Source of the DNA: Arthrobacter mobilis
GTDB taxonomy: Bacteria > Actinomycetota > Actinomycetes > Actinomycetales > Micrococcaceae
Direction: 5' to 3'
Assembly: GCF_012395835.1 (NCBI RefSeq)
Contig: NZ_JAAZSQ010000005.1
Span: forward strand, 1-34,218
DNA length: 34,218 nt
In this document: in pieces, positions 24,983-32,940 of the stretch
Layout: the number at the start of each line of letters is the position of its first letter
Numbering within the stretch: position 1 is the stretch's first letter
Position numbers and translations under genes: made by a program
The notes under the pieces: generated by a model
The model's input: only the letters and a program-made list of their open reading frames with translations
Databases searched by the model: none
Told to the model about the DNA's origin: nothing

Positions 24983-25557
24983 ACTTCCGGGCCGAAGCTG
25001 CCGAACAGCGGCTGCATCGCCTGCCATTCGGCGATCCGGCAGCCGTCGGTGAGCGAGAACTCCTTGTCCACCGGCTTGCCGTCCAGCGTGCCGGTCACCC
25101 GCGCCTTCTGCGGCCCGCCGTACTGCTGCGTGCACATCCGGTTGGGATCCGGCAGCGCGAAGAACACCGCCTCGCCGGATTTGGCCAGCACCTCGCAGGC
25201 AGCCGCCGGATCGCTGACGGTGGAGGCGTCGGTGGGCCGCGAGTCGACGCATTCGAGGATCTGCTCGGTGCTGCCCTGGACCCCCTGGGTGGACAGCACG
25301 ATCTTCAGCTTGGCATCGGTCACGTCGACTCCCTGGGTCGGTCGCGTCGGCTGGTCCGGGGCGGGTGCCGGGCCCGGGGGCGGCGGGGACGACGGCGCCG
25401 GTCCGGTCGGTGCCGTGGCCGGCGGGGACCCGGCCTGCCCGCCCGGCCCGTCCGGGTCGCCGCAGCCGGCCAGCAGCACTGCCAGCCCGGCGGCCGCGGC
25501 GGCAGCCCTCAGCCATACCTGTTGCCGGCCCAGTTGCCGGCCCTGCCTGCGCATCAT
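24979..25557 (-). CDS. subtilisin-inhibitor-like (SSI family) lipoprotein
   Basis: 192 residues. The signal peptide has lipobox VLLAGC (Cys32), followed by about 45 residues of Pro/Gly/Ala/Ser linker, then an SSI-like domain from about residue 78. Four cysteines at 103, 121, 142 and 173 match the spacing of Streptomyces subtilisin inhibitor (the gaps of 21 and about 30 are preserved), with DPAAACEVL, RMCTQQY and a DGKPVDKEFSLTDGC end. By alignment the P1 residue, two after the third cysteine, is Gln144; in SSI it is Met. It would be tethered to the outer membrane face and inhibit serine proteases. Its start overlaps the upstream gene by ATGA. A subtilase gene begins about 1.2 kb away. Inhibitory activity is not shown. 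Confidence 0.8.
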   Translation of the reverse strand: MMRRQGRQLGRQQVWLRAAAAAAGLAVLLAGCGDPDGPGGQAGSPPATAPTGPAPSSPPPPGPAPAPDQPTRPTQGVDVTDAKLKIVLSTQGVQGSTEQILECVDSRPTDASTVSDPAAACEVLAKSGEAVFFALPDPNRMCTQQYGGPQKARVTGTLDGKPVDKEFSLTDGCRIAEWQAMQPLFGSFGPEV

Positions 25558-26513
25558 GGTCCTTCACCCGCCCGGTCATCCGGTGCTGCCGCCAGCACCG
25601 CCTCCAGAGTTTCGAGCAGCCGGCCGCGCAGCACCTGGGCCTCGGCGGCGAAGGCCCGCTGGGCTGCAGCATAGCGCGCCCGCCCCGCGGCCGTCTCGAT
25701 CTCGATCGGCTCGTAGCCCCAGCCGGACAGATCGTACGGCGAGGCCTGCATGTCCATTTCCCGGATCCGCCACGCCAGCTCGAAGCAGTCCAGCAGCAGT
25801 TCGCCCGGCACCGCGGGCGTGAGCTTGTACGCCCACTTGTACAGGTCCATATTGGCGTGCAGGCAGCCGGGCTGCTCCAGCAGGCGCTGGGTTTCCCGGG
25901 TGGGCTGCAGGGTGTTCAGCGGCACCGCCTGCGGGGCGTAGAAGCGGAACGCATCGAAGTGCGAGCAGCCGATCCGGCTCGACTCCACCACGGCGTCCGT
26001 GCCCTCGGCGCCGAGCCGCAGGTCCAGGTACTCGTGGCGGATGCCGTTGACCGCCGACTTGTAGGCCATGGCCCATTCGTGCAGCCCGAAGCAGGCAAAC
26101 CGCGCCGGCCGCGACGCCGTGCCGGCCAGGATGATGCGGACGAAGTCCACGGTGGCGGCCCGGTCGGCCAGGAAGCGCGCGGCATCGAAGGTGACCGCGG
26201 CGTCGTCGCCGGCCAGCCCGGCGGCCTGCCGTTCCGCGGCCGTCAGCGCGCGGTAGTACTTCCAGCCGGCCCGCCCGCGGGCCTCGTCCCCGGCGAGCAC
26301 GACGCCGGGCCCCGGGTGCCAGCGCAGCAGCTGGCCGGGCTTGTGCGTGTAGTAGGTGAAGAGGAAATCCTCCACCGGATGCCTGTGCCCGGCGGAGCGG
26401 CGGGCCAGGTAGGCCTCGGTGTAGCGCGCGGCCCGGCGCCGGTAGGCCTCGGCGCGGGGCACCCACCGGCTGGCAGGCAGGACGTCCGGTCGGACGGACG
26501 GGGACTGGCGCAT
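25554..26513 (-). CDS. conserved actinobacterial protein, often annotated 3-methyladenine DNA glycosylase
   Basis: 319 residues from ATG 26513; a GTG 24 bp upstream is in frame but lies upstream of the -10. Conserved segments are HPVEDFLFTYYTHKPGQLLRWHPGPG, FGLHEWAMAYKSAVNGIRHEYLDLRLG, GCSHFDAFRFYAP, QPGCLHANMDLYKWAYKL and LLDCFELAWRIREMDMQASPYDL. There is no signal peptide. I recall homologues labelled 3-methyladenine DNA glycosylase, but I see no helix-hairpin-helix or AlkD-type signature, so that label should be treated as unproven. The Cys/His-rich centre (GCSHFDAF, GCLHANMD) may bind metal. The last four bases overlap the SSI-like gene. Confidence 0.8.
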   Translation of the reverse strand: MRQSPSVRPDVLPASRWVPRAEAYRRRAARYTEAYLARRSAGHRHPVEDFLFTYYTHKPGQLLRWHPGPGVVLAGDEARGRAGWKYYRALTAAERQAAGLAGDDAAVTFDAARFLADRAATVDFVRIILAGTASRPARFACFGLHEWAMAYKSAVNGIRHEYLDLRLGAEGTDAVVESSRIGCSHFDAFRFYAPQAVPLNTLQPTRETQRLLEQPGCLHANMDLYKWAYKLTPAVPGELLLDCFELAWRIREMDMQASPYDLSGWGYEPIEIETAAGRARYAAAQRAFAAEAQVLRGRLLETLEAVLAAAPDDRAGEGP

Positions 26514-26519
26514 GCCCCC

Positions 26520-26525
26520 ATTATC
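26520..26525 (-). promoter_or_regulatory. -10 element, probable leaderless transcript
   Basis: Minus-strand GATAAT ends 6 nt before ATG 26513; the short G run between them is too close to act as a normal ribosome site. Confidence 0.5.
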
Positions 26526-26768
26526 GCAGGACGGCACACTTTGACGCAGGGGAGCGCACGGAAACGCATATTATCCCCCCTTGTGATGGTCAATGGTTGC
26601 ATGCCACGCGGGGCGCGGCCCTGCGGCGCCAGGGGCCCGACATGGAGCCTCTGACGTGCCTGAATACCTTCTGCGAGGTTCCCGAATAGAGTATTTTGGG
26701 CTCACACTAAGTCTGGGGACGGAACCTGACCGGTCCGGTTCCGGCAACGATGAAAGGCGCCACCTCCC
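26526..26768. other. intergenic region upstream of the subtilase
   Basis: About 240 bp between divergent genes. Unusually AT-rich islands for this genome occur at 26566-26575 (around CATATTATC) and 26684-26696 (around GAATAGAGTATTTT), either of which could hold the subtilase promoter. TTGACG at 26541 is too far from TATTAT at 26569 (22-bp spacer) for an ideal promoter. The ribosome site for the subtilase is AAAGG near 26753. Confidence 0.4.
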
Positions 26769-29700
26769 ATGAGAACGCAAGGCATACGCTTTGTGCGCAG
26801 GCAGCGGGTGCGCGCCGCCGTCGCACTGGCCCTGGGCATACCCCTGACGGTCCCGTTCGGGATGGCGGCCACTGCCGCCCCGTCCGCGGACGCACGTTCC
26901 GGGGCGGCGGCCCAGGCGGACCTGGAGAAGATGCCCGAGCTGTACGAGGATGGCCGCTACATCGTCCTGATGTCCGCGGACCCGCTGGCCACCTACGACG
27001 GCGGCGTGGCCGGCATGCCGGCCACCAAGCCGGACAAGGGCGAGCGGCTGGACATCGAGAGCCCGACGGCCCGCAAGTACCAGCAGCACCTGGAACAGGA
27101 ACAGGAACAGCTGGCCGAGTCCGAGGGCGTGGAAATCCGCACCCGTTTCACCACCGCGGCCAACGGCTTCGTGGCGGACCTGACCGGGCTGCAGGCGGCG
27201 GCGCTGGCCAAGGCCTCCGGCGTCGCCGTGGTGGCCAAGGACGAGAAGTTCCAGCCGGACTACTCCAGTGCCGACTACCTGCAGCTGACCGGGAGCGACG
27301 GCGTCTGGAAGGAGCAGTTCGGTTCGGACAAGCGGGCCGGCGCCGGCACGGTGGTCGGGGTCCTGGATACCGGCTACGTCCCGGACAATCCGTTCTTCGA
27401 CGGCGCCGAGGTCAGGCAGCTGGGCGGCAAGCAGCAGCCCAAGGTGGGCGAGCCCTACCTGGATGCCGACGGCCGGATCGCCATGCTCAAGGCCGATGGC
27501 AGCATCTTCAAGGGCGAATGCCAAGCCGGCCAGCCCGGCTCGGGGTTCGCCGGCACCGAATGCAACAGCAAGGTGCTCGCCGCCCGCTACTATGCCGAGG
27601 AGTTCCTCCAGGATCCGGCCGCCGGGGGCAAGAGCGAGAAGGAGTCCCTCTCGCCGCTGGATGTCCAGGGCCACGGCACGCACACGGCCAGCACCGCCGC
27701 GGGCAACTCGAAGGTCAGGACCGAGGTGGCCGGGCGCAAGTTCGGCACCGGGGCCGGCGTCGCCCCGGCGGCCAAGATCGCCGTCTACAAGATCTGCTGG
27801 GAGGCCGCCAACGCGGCCGCCAGCGGCTGCTACAGCTCCGCCGCCGTCGCGGCCATCGACCAGGCCGTCCGCGACGGCGTGGACGTGCTGAACTATTCCA
27901 TTTCGGGCAACAATGACTCCGTCAGCGACCCGGTCTCGATGACCTTCCTGCACGCCTCCCTGGCCGGGGTGTTCGTGGCCGCCTCGGCCGGGAACTCCGG
28001 CCCCGCCGCCGGCACGGTCAACCACAGCGCCCCCTGGATCACCACCGTCGGGGCCAGCACCTTCTCCAATGAACTGCAGGGCACGGTGGAGCTCTCCGAC
28101 GGCACCAAGTACCGGGGCGCATCCATCATGAACAAGGAAGTGAAAAAGGCGCCCATCGTGCTCTCGCGCGAGGCGCCGGTGGCCGATGACGGCAACCCGG
28201 GCACGGACGAGGCCGTCGATGCCCGGCTCTGCCTTCCGGGACGCCTGGACGAGGCCAAGGTCAGGGGCAGGATCGTGGTCTGCGAACGCGGGGTCATCCC
28301 GCGCGTGGACAAGTCCGCGGCGGTCAAGCAGGCCGGCGGCGTGGGCATGGTGCTGGTGAACATGACGCCGAACTCGCTGGACCTGGACCTGCACGCGGTG
28401 CCCACCGTGCACATCAACGACCCGGCCATCGTGGAGCAGGTCGCCGCGGATCCGGAGCTGACCGCGTCGCTGGTGGACCATGACACCACCGGCGAGCCGG
28501 ACAGCCCGATCCCGCAGATGGCCGCGTTCTCCTCCCGCGGCCCGTCCGCGGCGGTCGGCTCGGACCTGCTCAAGCCGGACCTGGCCGCCCCGGGCGTGGG
28601 CGTGCTGGCCGGGGTGTCCCCGGCCAACGGCGGCGAGCAGTTCGGCTTCCTGTCCGGCACCTCCATGGCCTCGCCCCAGGTGGCGGGCCTGGGCGCCCTG
28701 CTGCTGGCGAAGAACCCCGGCTGGTCCGCCGCGGTGGTCAAGTCCGCGCTGATGACCACCGCCTCGGACCTGGTGACCGAGGACGGCTCGGTTGACCATG
28801 ACAAGTTCGCCACCGGCGCCGGCGAGGTGGACCCGCGCCGGATGGCCAGCCCCGGGCTGGTCTACGACGCCGGGGCCAGGGAGTGGGCCGGGTTCCTGCA
28901 GGGGGCCGGCATCAACCTGGGCCTGGACCCGAAGTTCAATATCGAACCGCGCAATGCCAACGTGCCCTCGTTCGCCCTCGGCTCCCTGGTCGGCGAGGTG
29001 TCCGTGACCCGGACCGTCACCGCGCTGGAGGCCGGCCGCTACACCGCCACGGCCGAAGTGCCGGGCATCGAGGTCATGGTCGAGCCGGCGGTGCTGGAAC
29101 TGGGCGAGGGGGACAAGGCGGAATTCACCGTCACCTTCAGGAACGCCGGCGCGGCCTTCGGCGAATTCGCCATGGGCGAGCTGACCTGGTCCGGTGCCGG
29201 CAATACCGTCACCTCGCCGGTGGCCGTGCGGCCGGTCGCCGTCCGCGCCCCGGAGAGCGTGAGCGTGGACCCGGCCGAAGCCGAGGGCGAGGCCGTCATC
29301 GAGGTGGAATCGGGTACCAATGACCCGGTGGACCTCAGCGTGGAGGGCCTGGCCAAGGCCGACTCCCTGACCGGGGAGCGCACGCAGGACCCCCGCGCCG
29401 TCACCGACGCCAGCGCCCTGGTGTCACGCCTGGTGGTGCCGGACGGCGCCGCGCTGGCGCGGATGGCCATCAGCGGCGCGCCCGAGGGCTCGGACTGGGA
29501 CCTGTACGTGCTGACCCCGTCCGGCGAGCAGTTCAGCCAGGCCAACGCCGGCTCCAACGAGGAACTGGTGCTGGCCGCTCCCGCGGCCGGCATCTACACG
29601 GTGGTGGCCCACCTGTATGACGCCGGGGATGCGTCCGGACGCTCCACGGCGACCCTGCACAGCGTGGCCGTCTCGGGCGATGCCGGCAACCTGCGGGTGG

Positions 29701-29840
29701 ATCCGGATCCGCTGGAACTGGCCAACGGCCAGACCGGCGAGGTCCGGGCCCGGTGGAACGGCCTGGAGAGCGGCAGCTGGACCGGCGTGGTCAGGTTCGG
29801 CGCGGGGGCGTCCACTGTCCTGACGGTCAACATCCCCTAA
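26769..29840 (+). CDS. secreted subtilisin-like serine protease (S8 family, PA-insert type)
   Basis: 1023 residues. The signal peptide (basic start, ALALGIPLTVPF core) is probably cleaved near residue 37. An I9-type propeptide follows at about 60-165 (RYIVLM, TTAANGFVADLTG). Catalytic S8 residues: Asp200 in VLDTGY, His302 in GHGTHT, oxyanion Asn in SAGNSGPAAG, and Ser632 in GTSMASPQVAG. A PA domain is inserted at about 470-580 (GRIVVCERG, AVKQAGGVGMVLVN). C-terminal fibronectin-like and PPC-like domains run to the end (SDWDLYVLTPSG). This layout matches cucumisin-like subtilases, which are processed and secreted to degrade protein. It is a single gene, with an SSI-like inhibitor nearby on the other strand. 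Confidence 0.95.
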   Translation: MRTQGIRFVRRQRVRAAVALALGIPLTVPFGMAATAAPSADARSGAAAQADLEKMPELYEDGRYIVLMSADPLATYDGGVAGMPATKPDKGERLDIESPTARKYQQHLEQEQEQLAESEGVEIRTRFTTAANGFVADLTGLQAAALAKASGVAVVAKDEKFQPDYSSADYLQLTGSDGVWKEQFGSDKRAGAGTVVGVLDTGYVPDNPFFDGAEVRQLGGKQQPKVGEPYLDADGRIAMLKADGSIFKGECQAGQPGSGFAGTECNSKVLAARYYAEEFLQDPAAGGKSEKESLSPLDVQGHGTHTASTAAGNSKVRTEVAGRKFGTGAGVAPAAKIAVYKICWEAANAAASGCYSSAAVAAIDQAVRDGVDVLNYSISGNNDSVSDPVSMTFLHASLAGVFVAASAGNSGPAAGTVNHSAPWITTVGASTFSNELQGTVELSDGTKYRGASIMNKEVKKAPIVLSREAPVADDGNPGTDEAVDARLCLPGRLDEAKVRGRIVVCERGVIPRVDKSAAVKQAGGVGMVLVNMTPNSLDLDLHAVPTVHINDPAIVEQVAADPELTASLVDHDTTGEPDSPIPQMAAFSSRGPSAAVGSDLLKPDLAAPGVGVLAGVSPANGGEQFGFLSGTSMASPQVAGLGALLLAKNPGWSAAVVKSALMTTASDLVTEDGSVDHDKFATGAGEVDPRRMASPGLVYDAGAREWAGFLQGAGINLGLDPKFNIEPRNANVPSFALGSLVGEVSVTRTVTALEAGRYTATAEVPGIEVMVEPAVLELGEGDKAEFTVTFRNAGAAFGEFAMGELTWSGAGNTVTSPVAVRPVAVRAPESVSVDPAEAEGEAVIEVESGTNDPVDLSVEGLAKADSLTGERTQDPRAVTDASALVSRLVVPDGAALARMAISGAPEGSDWDLYVLTPSGEQFSQANAGSNEELVLAAPAAGIYTVVAHLYDAGDASGRSTATLHSVAVSGDAGNLRVDPDPLELANGQTGEVRARWNGLESGSWTGVVRFGAGASTVLTVNIP

Positions 29841-29865
29841 CGCCCCATATCCCTGGCGGGGTGGA

Positions 29866-30324
29866 TTAGTCGGACGCGACTGCCTGCTGGGCGGCGCGGA
29901 TCAGCTGGCGCATGGCGGCGTTCAGCTCGCGCACGCCGTCACGGTCCAGGTCCAGCCGCTCCAGCATGGTGCCCGGCACGGAGAGTGCCTGGCCGCGCAG
30001 CGCGGTGCCCGCCTCGGTGAGCCCGACGGCGAGGGCCCGCTCGTTGCCGGCCACCCGGCTGCGTGTGACCAGGCCGGCGGCCTCGAGCCGCTTGAGCATG
30101 GGGGAGAGGGTCGCCGGTTCCTGCAGCAGCACCTCGCCCAGCTCCTTGACCGTGCGCGGGCTGTGCTCCCACAGCGCCAGCATGACCAGGTACTGCGGGT
30201 GGGTCAGGCCCAGCCTGTCGAGCACCGGCTTGTAGGCCGCCACCACGCTCCGGGAGGCCACGGAGAGCGCGAAGCACAGTTGGTGCTCGAGCAGGAGGTC
30301 TTCTTCAACGGCCGGTGAAGCCAC
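29866..30324 (-). CDS. MarR-family regulator, OhrR-like
   Basis: 152 residues, GTG start at 30324. Winged-helix MarR fold: HQLCFALSVASRSVVAAYKP, LGLTHPQYLVMLALWEH, VKELGEVLLQEPATLSPMLKRLEAAGLV (recognition region) and RSRVAGNERALAVGLTEAG (wing). Cys17 in QLCFAL sits where OhrR proteins carry their peroxide-sensing cysteine, so thiol-based sensing of organic peroxides is likely. No ohr gene adjoins it; instead it diverges from two small paralogous genes, with a perfect palindrome in the shared promoter. It converges with the subtilase gene. Confidence 0.88.
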   Translation of the reverse strand: MASPAVEEDLLLEHQLCFALSVASRSVVAAYKPVLDRLGLTHPQYLVMLALWEHSPRTVKELGEVLLQEPATLSPMLKRLEAAGLVTRSRVAGNERALAVGLTEAGTALRGQALSVPGTMLERLDLDRDGVRELNAAMRQLIRAAQQAVASD

Positions 30325-30346
30325 GCGATCACATCCATCCGAATAA

Positions 30347-30373
30347 TTAGTGCACTAACATTTAGTGTATTAT
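30347..30373. promoter_or_regulatory. divergent promoter with candidate OhrR/MarR operators
   Basis: TTAGTGCACTAA (30347-30358) is a perfect 12-bp palindrome, followed 15 bp on by a degenerate copy TTTAGTGTATTA (from 30361). TATTAT (30368-30373) is a good plus-strand -10, placing the palindrome over the -35. On the minus strand the palindrome abuts AT-rich TAATTATT, the likely -10 of the regulator gene. One bound repressor could control both sides. Confidence 0.65.
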
Positions 30374-30422
30374 GGACATGTTGAACCGTCCACCGGAGCA
30401 CTGCTGGAGAAAGGGCCGCACG

Positions 30423-30629
30423 ATGGCAGGAAAGAAGCCCATGGTAGAACGGCTGATGGAGCTCACGGGCAAGCTGCGGATGATCTTCGGCCCGGCCCAG
30501 AAGAGCGGGGTGGACCACCCCATGTCGGAGGAGAACCGGCAGCTGCTGAAGCAGCGCGAGGCCGAAGCCACCCAGTGGGAGACTGTCAAGCGACCCGACG
30601 GCAGTACCTATATTGTGCCCAAGCGCTGA
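30423..30629 (+). CDS. small conserved protein, tandem paralogue 1
   Basis: 68 residues from ATG 30423, with GGAGAAAGG at 30406-30414; an upstream ATG at 30372 lies inside the -10 and is rejected. The N-terminal MAGKKPMVERLMELTGKLR helix is followed by a GPAQKS motif and a C-terminal GSTYIVPKR. It is soluble and basic/acidic mixed, with no transmembrane segment. I do not recognise a family. It is about 44 percent identical over the first 34 residues to the protein at 30712, and both end in GxTYxxxKR. Being directly downstream of a probable OhrR-type operator suggests peroxide-responsive expression. Confidence 0.75.
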   Translation: MAGKKPMVERLMELTGKLRMIFGPAQKSGVDHPMSEENRQLLKQREAEATQWETVKRPDGSTYIVPKR

Positions 30630-30669
30630 CCGGGGCGCATTTTATCATGCCCTCCGGGGCAATCCGAGC

Positions 30670-30675
30670 TAAAAT
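30670..30675 (+). promoter_or_regulatory. candidate -10 of the second paralogue gene
   Basis: TAAAAT in the gap between the two paralogues, 36 bp before the ATG at 30712. The -35 is not clear. Confidence 0.4.
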
Positions 30676-30711
30676 GAGGCCATGGACGCCACCTGATGGG
30701 AGGTGATTCAG

Positions 30712-30948
30712 ATGGCCGGAAAGACCGGTTTCCTGCAGCGCTTCATGCAGATGACCGAAAAGACCCGGAACGTGTGGGGGCCTGCGGACAGGTCGGACTT
30801 TGACTCGCCCGTGGTCCACAAGCACGACGAGTACGAGAGCGCCTCCGAGGCCGAGCTCGCGGAGTTCGAGATCGAGCGGGACGAGGAAGGCCACACGTAT
30901 GCCATCCGCAAGCGCCACGATACCGGGATGGAGACCGCCGGCGGTTGA
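30712..30948 (+). CDS. small conserved protein, tandem paralogue 2
   Basis: 78 residues from ATG 30712 with an excellent Shine-Dalgarno GGGAGGTGA (30698-30706). The N-terminus MAGKTGFLQRFMQMTEKTR and the GPADRS motif mirror the gene at 30423. The middle is acidic (SASEAELAEFEIERDEEG), and GHTYAIRKR is followed by a short Gly-rich tail. Function unknown. Conserved positions (MAGK, R10, M12, T15, K17, R19, GPA 23-25, S28, D31, P33) point to duplication. Ends before a strong bidirectional terminator. Confidence 0.78.
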   Translation: MAGKTGFLQRFMQMTEKTRNVWGPADRSDFDSPVVHKHDEYESASEAELAEFEIERDEEGHTYAIRKRHDTGMETAGG

Positions 30949-30959
30949 GCGCGGACGGA

Positions 30960-31006
30960 ACAACGACGGCGGTGCCGGCCGCGAAGCCCGGCACCGCCGT
31001 CGTTGT
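30960..31006. terminator. bidirectional terminator hairpin
   Basis: A 19-bp perfect stem (30960-30978 with 30988-31006) with a 9-nt loop. It lies between the convergent stops of the small paralogue (30948) and lysC (31041). The only U-rich signal is short (TTGT). Confidence 0.8.
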
Positions 31007-31010
31007 CTGT

Positions 31011-31046
31011 GTCTGACGGTGGTTAGCGGTCTGACGGTGGTTAGCG
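31011..31046. repeat. 18-bp tandem duplication across the lysC stop codon
   Basis: Two exact 18-bp copies (31011-31028 and 31029-31046) head to tail. The lysC TAA stop (31041-31043) is in one copy and an equivalent TAA is in the other, so the protein end is unaffected. Confidence 0.9.
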
Positions 31047-32327
31047 GCCGGTGCCGCCGTAGACCGTCGCCGTGCCTTCGCCGTCGAGGTCGAAGGCGCC
31101 ATGCACCGCGCGGACGGCCGTGTCCAGCAGGTCCGCGTGGGTGACCACGGAGATGCGGATCTCCGAGGTGGAAATCATGTCCACGTTCACCCCGGCCTCG
31201 TGCAGGGCCTGGAAGAACCGGTAGGACACGCCCGGGTTGGAGCGCATGCCCGCGCCGATCAGCGAGAGCTTGCCGATCTGGTCGTCATAGTCGATGCTTT
31301 CGAAGCCGACCTGCTCCTGGGCGGCCTTCAGCGCTTCCAGGGCGTCCTTGCCCTCCACGATCGGCAGGGTGAAGGAGATGTCCGTCTTGCCCGAGCCCTT
31401 GGTGGAGACGTTCTGGACGATCATGTCAATGTTTGAGTGCGCGCCGGCGACAATGCCGAAGATCTCGGCCGCCTTGCCGGGGACGTCGGGCACGCCGAGG
31501 ACCGTAACCTTGGCCTCGGAGCGGTCGTGGGCAACACCGGAGATGATGGGCTGTTCCAAGGGTTCTCCCTCTTGAATCTTGATCTTGTCGTCGGGGCTGG
31601 GCAGCACCCACGTTCCCTCGTTGGTGCTGAAGGACGAGCGCACGTGCAGCGGCACGCCGAAACGCCGGGCGTATTCGACGCAGCGCAGGTGCAGGATCTT
31701 GGCGCCCGAGGCGGCCAGCTCCAGCATTTCCTCGCTGGAGATCCTGTCAATCTTCTGGGCACTGGGCACCACGCGCGGATCGGCGGTGAAGACGCCGTCC
31801 ACGTCCGTGTAGATTTCGCAGACATCTGCATCCAGTGCCGCGGCCAGGGCCACCGCCGTGGTGTCGGAGCCGCCGCGGCCGAGCGTGGTGATGTCGTTGC
31901 TTTCCTGGCTCATGCCCTGGAAGCCTGCCACGATGGCGATCTCCCCGCGCTCGAGGCAGGTGCGGATCCGGTGCGGGGAGACGTCGATAATGCGCGCCTT
32001 GCCGTGGATGGCGTCGGTGATCATGCCCGCCTGGCTGCCGGTGAAGGACTGGGCCGTGGCACCCTGCTCGTGGATGGCCATGGCCAGCAGGGACATCGAG
32101 ATGCGTTCGCCGGCGCTGAGCAGCATGTCCATTTCGCGCGCCGAGGCGTCGCCGGTGATCTGCGCGGCCAGGTCCAGCAGCTCGTCGGTGGTGTCACCCA
32201 TGGCGGAGACCACCACGACCACTTCGTTGCCGGCGGCCTGGGTCTGGACCACGCGTTTGGCCACGCGCTTGATGCCTTCGGCGTCCGATACGGAGGAACC
32301 GCCAAATTTCTGCACTATCAAGCTCAT
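31041..32327 (-). CDS. lysC: aspartate kinase
   Basis: 428 residues from ATG 32327 ([13 protein letters not shown] is the classic start). It phosphorylates aspartate, the first step to lysine, threonine and methionine. The kinase domain runs to about residue 250: [52 protein letters not shown]. Two ACT-type regulatory domains follow ([31 protein letters not shown]). It resembles the Corynebacterium-type enzyme, which also makes a short beta subunit from an internal start; such a start is visible at 31559. It lies downstream of dnaX and recR on the same strand, separated from them by a divergent small gene. asd, often next to lysC, is not in the window. Confidence 0.96.
   Translation of the reverse strand: MSLIVQKFGGSSVSDAEGIKRVAKRVVQTQAAGNEVVVVVSAMGDTTDELLDLAAQITGDASAREMDMLLSAGERISMSLLAMAIHEQGATAQSFTGSQAGMITDAIHGKARIIDVSPHRIRTCLERGEIAIVAGFQGMSQESNDITTLGRGGSDTTAVALAAALDADVCEIYTDVDGVFTADPRVVPSAQKIDRISSEEMLELAASGAKILHLRCVEYARRFGVPLHVRSSFSTNEGTWVLPSPDDKIKIQEGEPLEQPIISGVAHDRSEAKVTVLGVPDVPGKAAEIFGIVAGAHSNIDMIVQNVSTKGSGKTDISFTLPIVEGKDALEALKAAQEQVGFESIDYDDQIGKLSLIGAGMRSNPGVSYRFFQALHEAGVNVDMISTSEIRISVVTHADLLDTAVRAVHGAFDLDGEGTATVYGGTGR
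31557..31569 (-). other. candidate internal translation start for the aspartate kinase beta subunit
   Basis: Within lysC, GGGAG (31569-31565) precedes an in-frame TTG (31559-31557) by 5 nt. Starting here gives 172 residues beginning [17 protein letters not shown]. This is the position and the size of the LysC beta subunit known from Corynebacterium and close to the Bacillus type. Confidence 0.45.
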
Positions 32328-32616
32328 GCGTACACGCTCTCTTAACAACTCCTGGCATGCGGCCCTAACGCATTGCTGGGGCTCCAGCCATGCCGTGCGG
32401 ACGCCGGTGGGGATCGGACAAAGGTCTGCCGGGACCGTGGCATCTGTACGGCCGACCAAGAAGAGTTTAGCGCCGCGACCGCGGCGGCTCCGAATCGGCG
32501 GTTCCGTTATGACGGCCGGCAGCGGCGGTGCCGCCGCTGCGGGTAGCCGAATGTGCCCAGCCTGCTTATGGTTAAGGGGTCGCGGAAGGTTCCGCCCGCC
32601 AGCAGAGGAGGGGAAC
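32328..32616. other. divergent intergenic region lysC / small repeat gene
   Basis: About 290 bp. On the minus strand TAAACT (32469-32464) is a candidate lysC -10, leaving a leader of about 130 nt with weak hairpins such as CTGG/CCAG. On the plus strand TATGGT (32567-32572) is a candidate -10 for the gene at 32617. An 18-base inverted repeat AGCGGCGG-TG-CCGCCGCT lies at 32521-32538. I see no known riboswitch. Confidence 0.4.
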
Positions 32617-32922
32617 GTGGTCAGTCCAGCCGATGAACCGCTGCAGGAAGCCTACGAAGCGGACAGGCTTGAACAGCAGCTGCCGGTTTCACCCGATGAG
32701 GTGGATGAGGACGTCGAAACCGAGGGGACGGCTCCGGTGCTGCCCGGGGGGTCCGAGGCCGACCGGCTGGAACAGCAGCTTCCGGAACGGAGCGTGGCCG
32801 GCCGGGGTGTGCCGCAGTCAGGCCGCGCGGTGGAGGAAGGCTCCGAAGCGGACCGGCTGGAACAGGCCATCGGTATTCCCGGCATCGACGAAGACGACTA
32901 CCCCCGGGATACCGAGGACTGA
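32617..32922 (+). CDS. small acidic protein with three EADRLEQ repeats
   Basis: 101 residues from GTG 32617 with AGGAGGGG upstream. It is very acidic and likely disordered. The string EADRLEQ occurs three times, at about residues 14-20, 47-53 and 77-83, as [22 protein letters not shown] and [11 protein letters not shown], separated by variable acidic/proline linkers. The C-terminus is [12 protein letters not shown] recall EAD..EQ motifs in other small actinobacterial proteins but no function. No membrane segment or cysteine. It is a plus-strand island between recR and lysC, converging with recR (18 bp between stops). Confidence 0.78.
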   Translation: MVSPADEPLQEAYEADRLEQQLPVSPDEVDEDVETEGTAPVLPGGSEADRLEQQLPERSVAGRGVPQSGRAVEEGSEADRLEQAIGIPGIDEDDYPRDTED

Positions 32923-32940
32923 GGCCCGCGCGGATCCTGC

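Noticed and set aside
30372-30422. Upstream ATG at 30372 for the first small paralogue
   Set aside because: It overlaps the TATTAT -10 element. ATG 30423 has a ribosome site and aligns with the start of the second paralogue.
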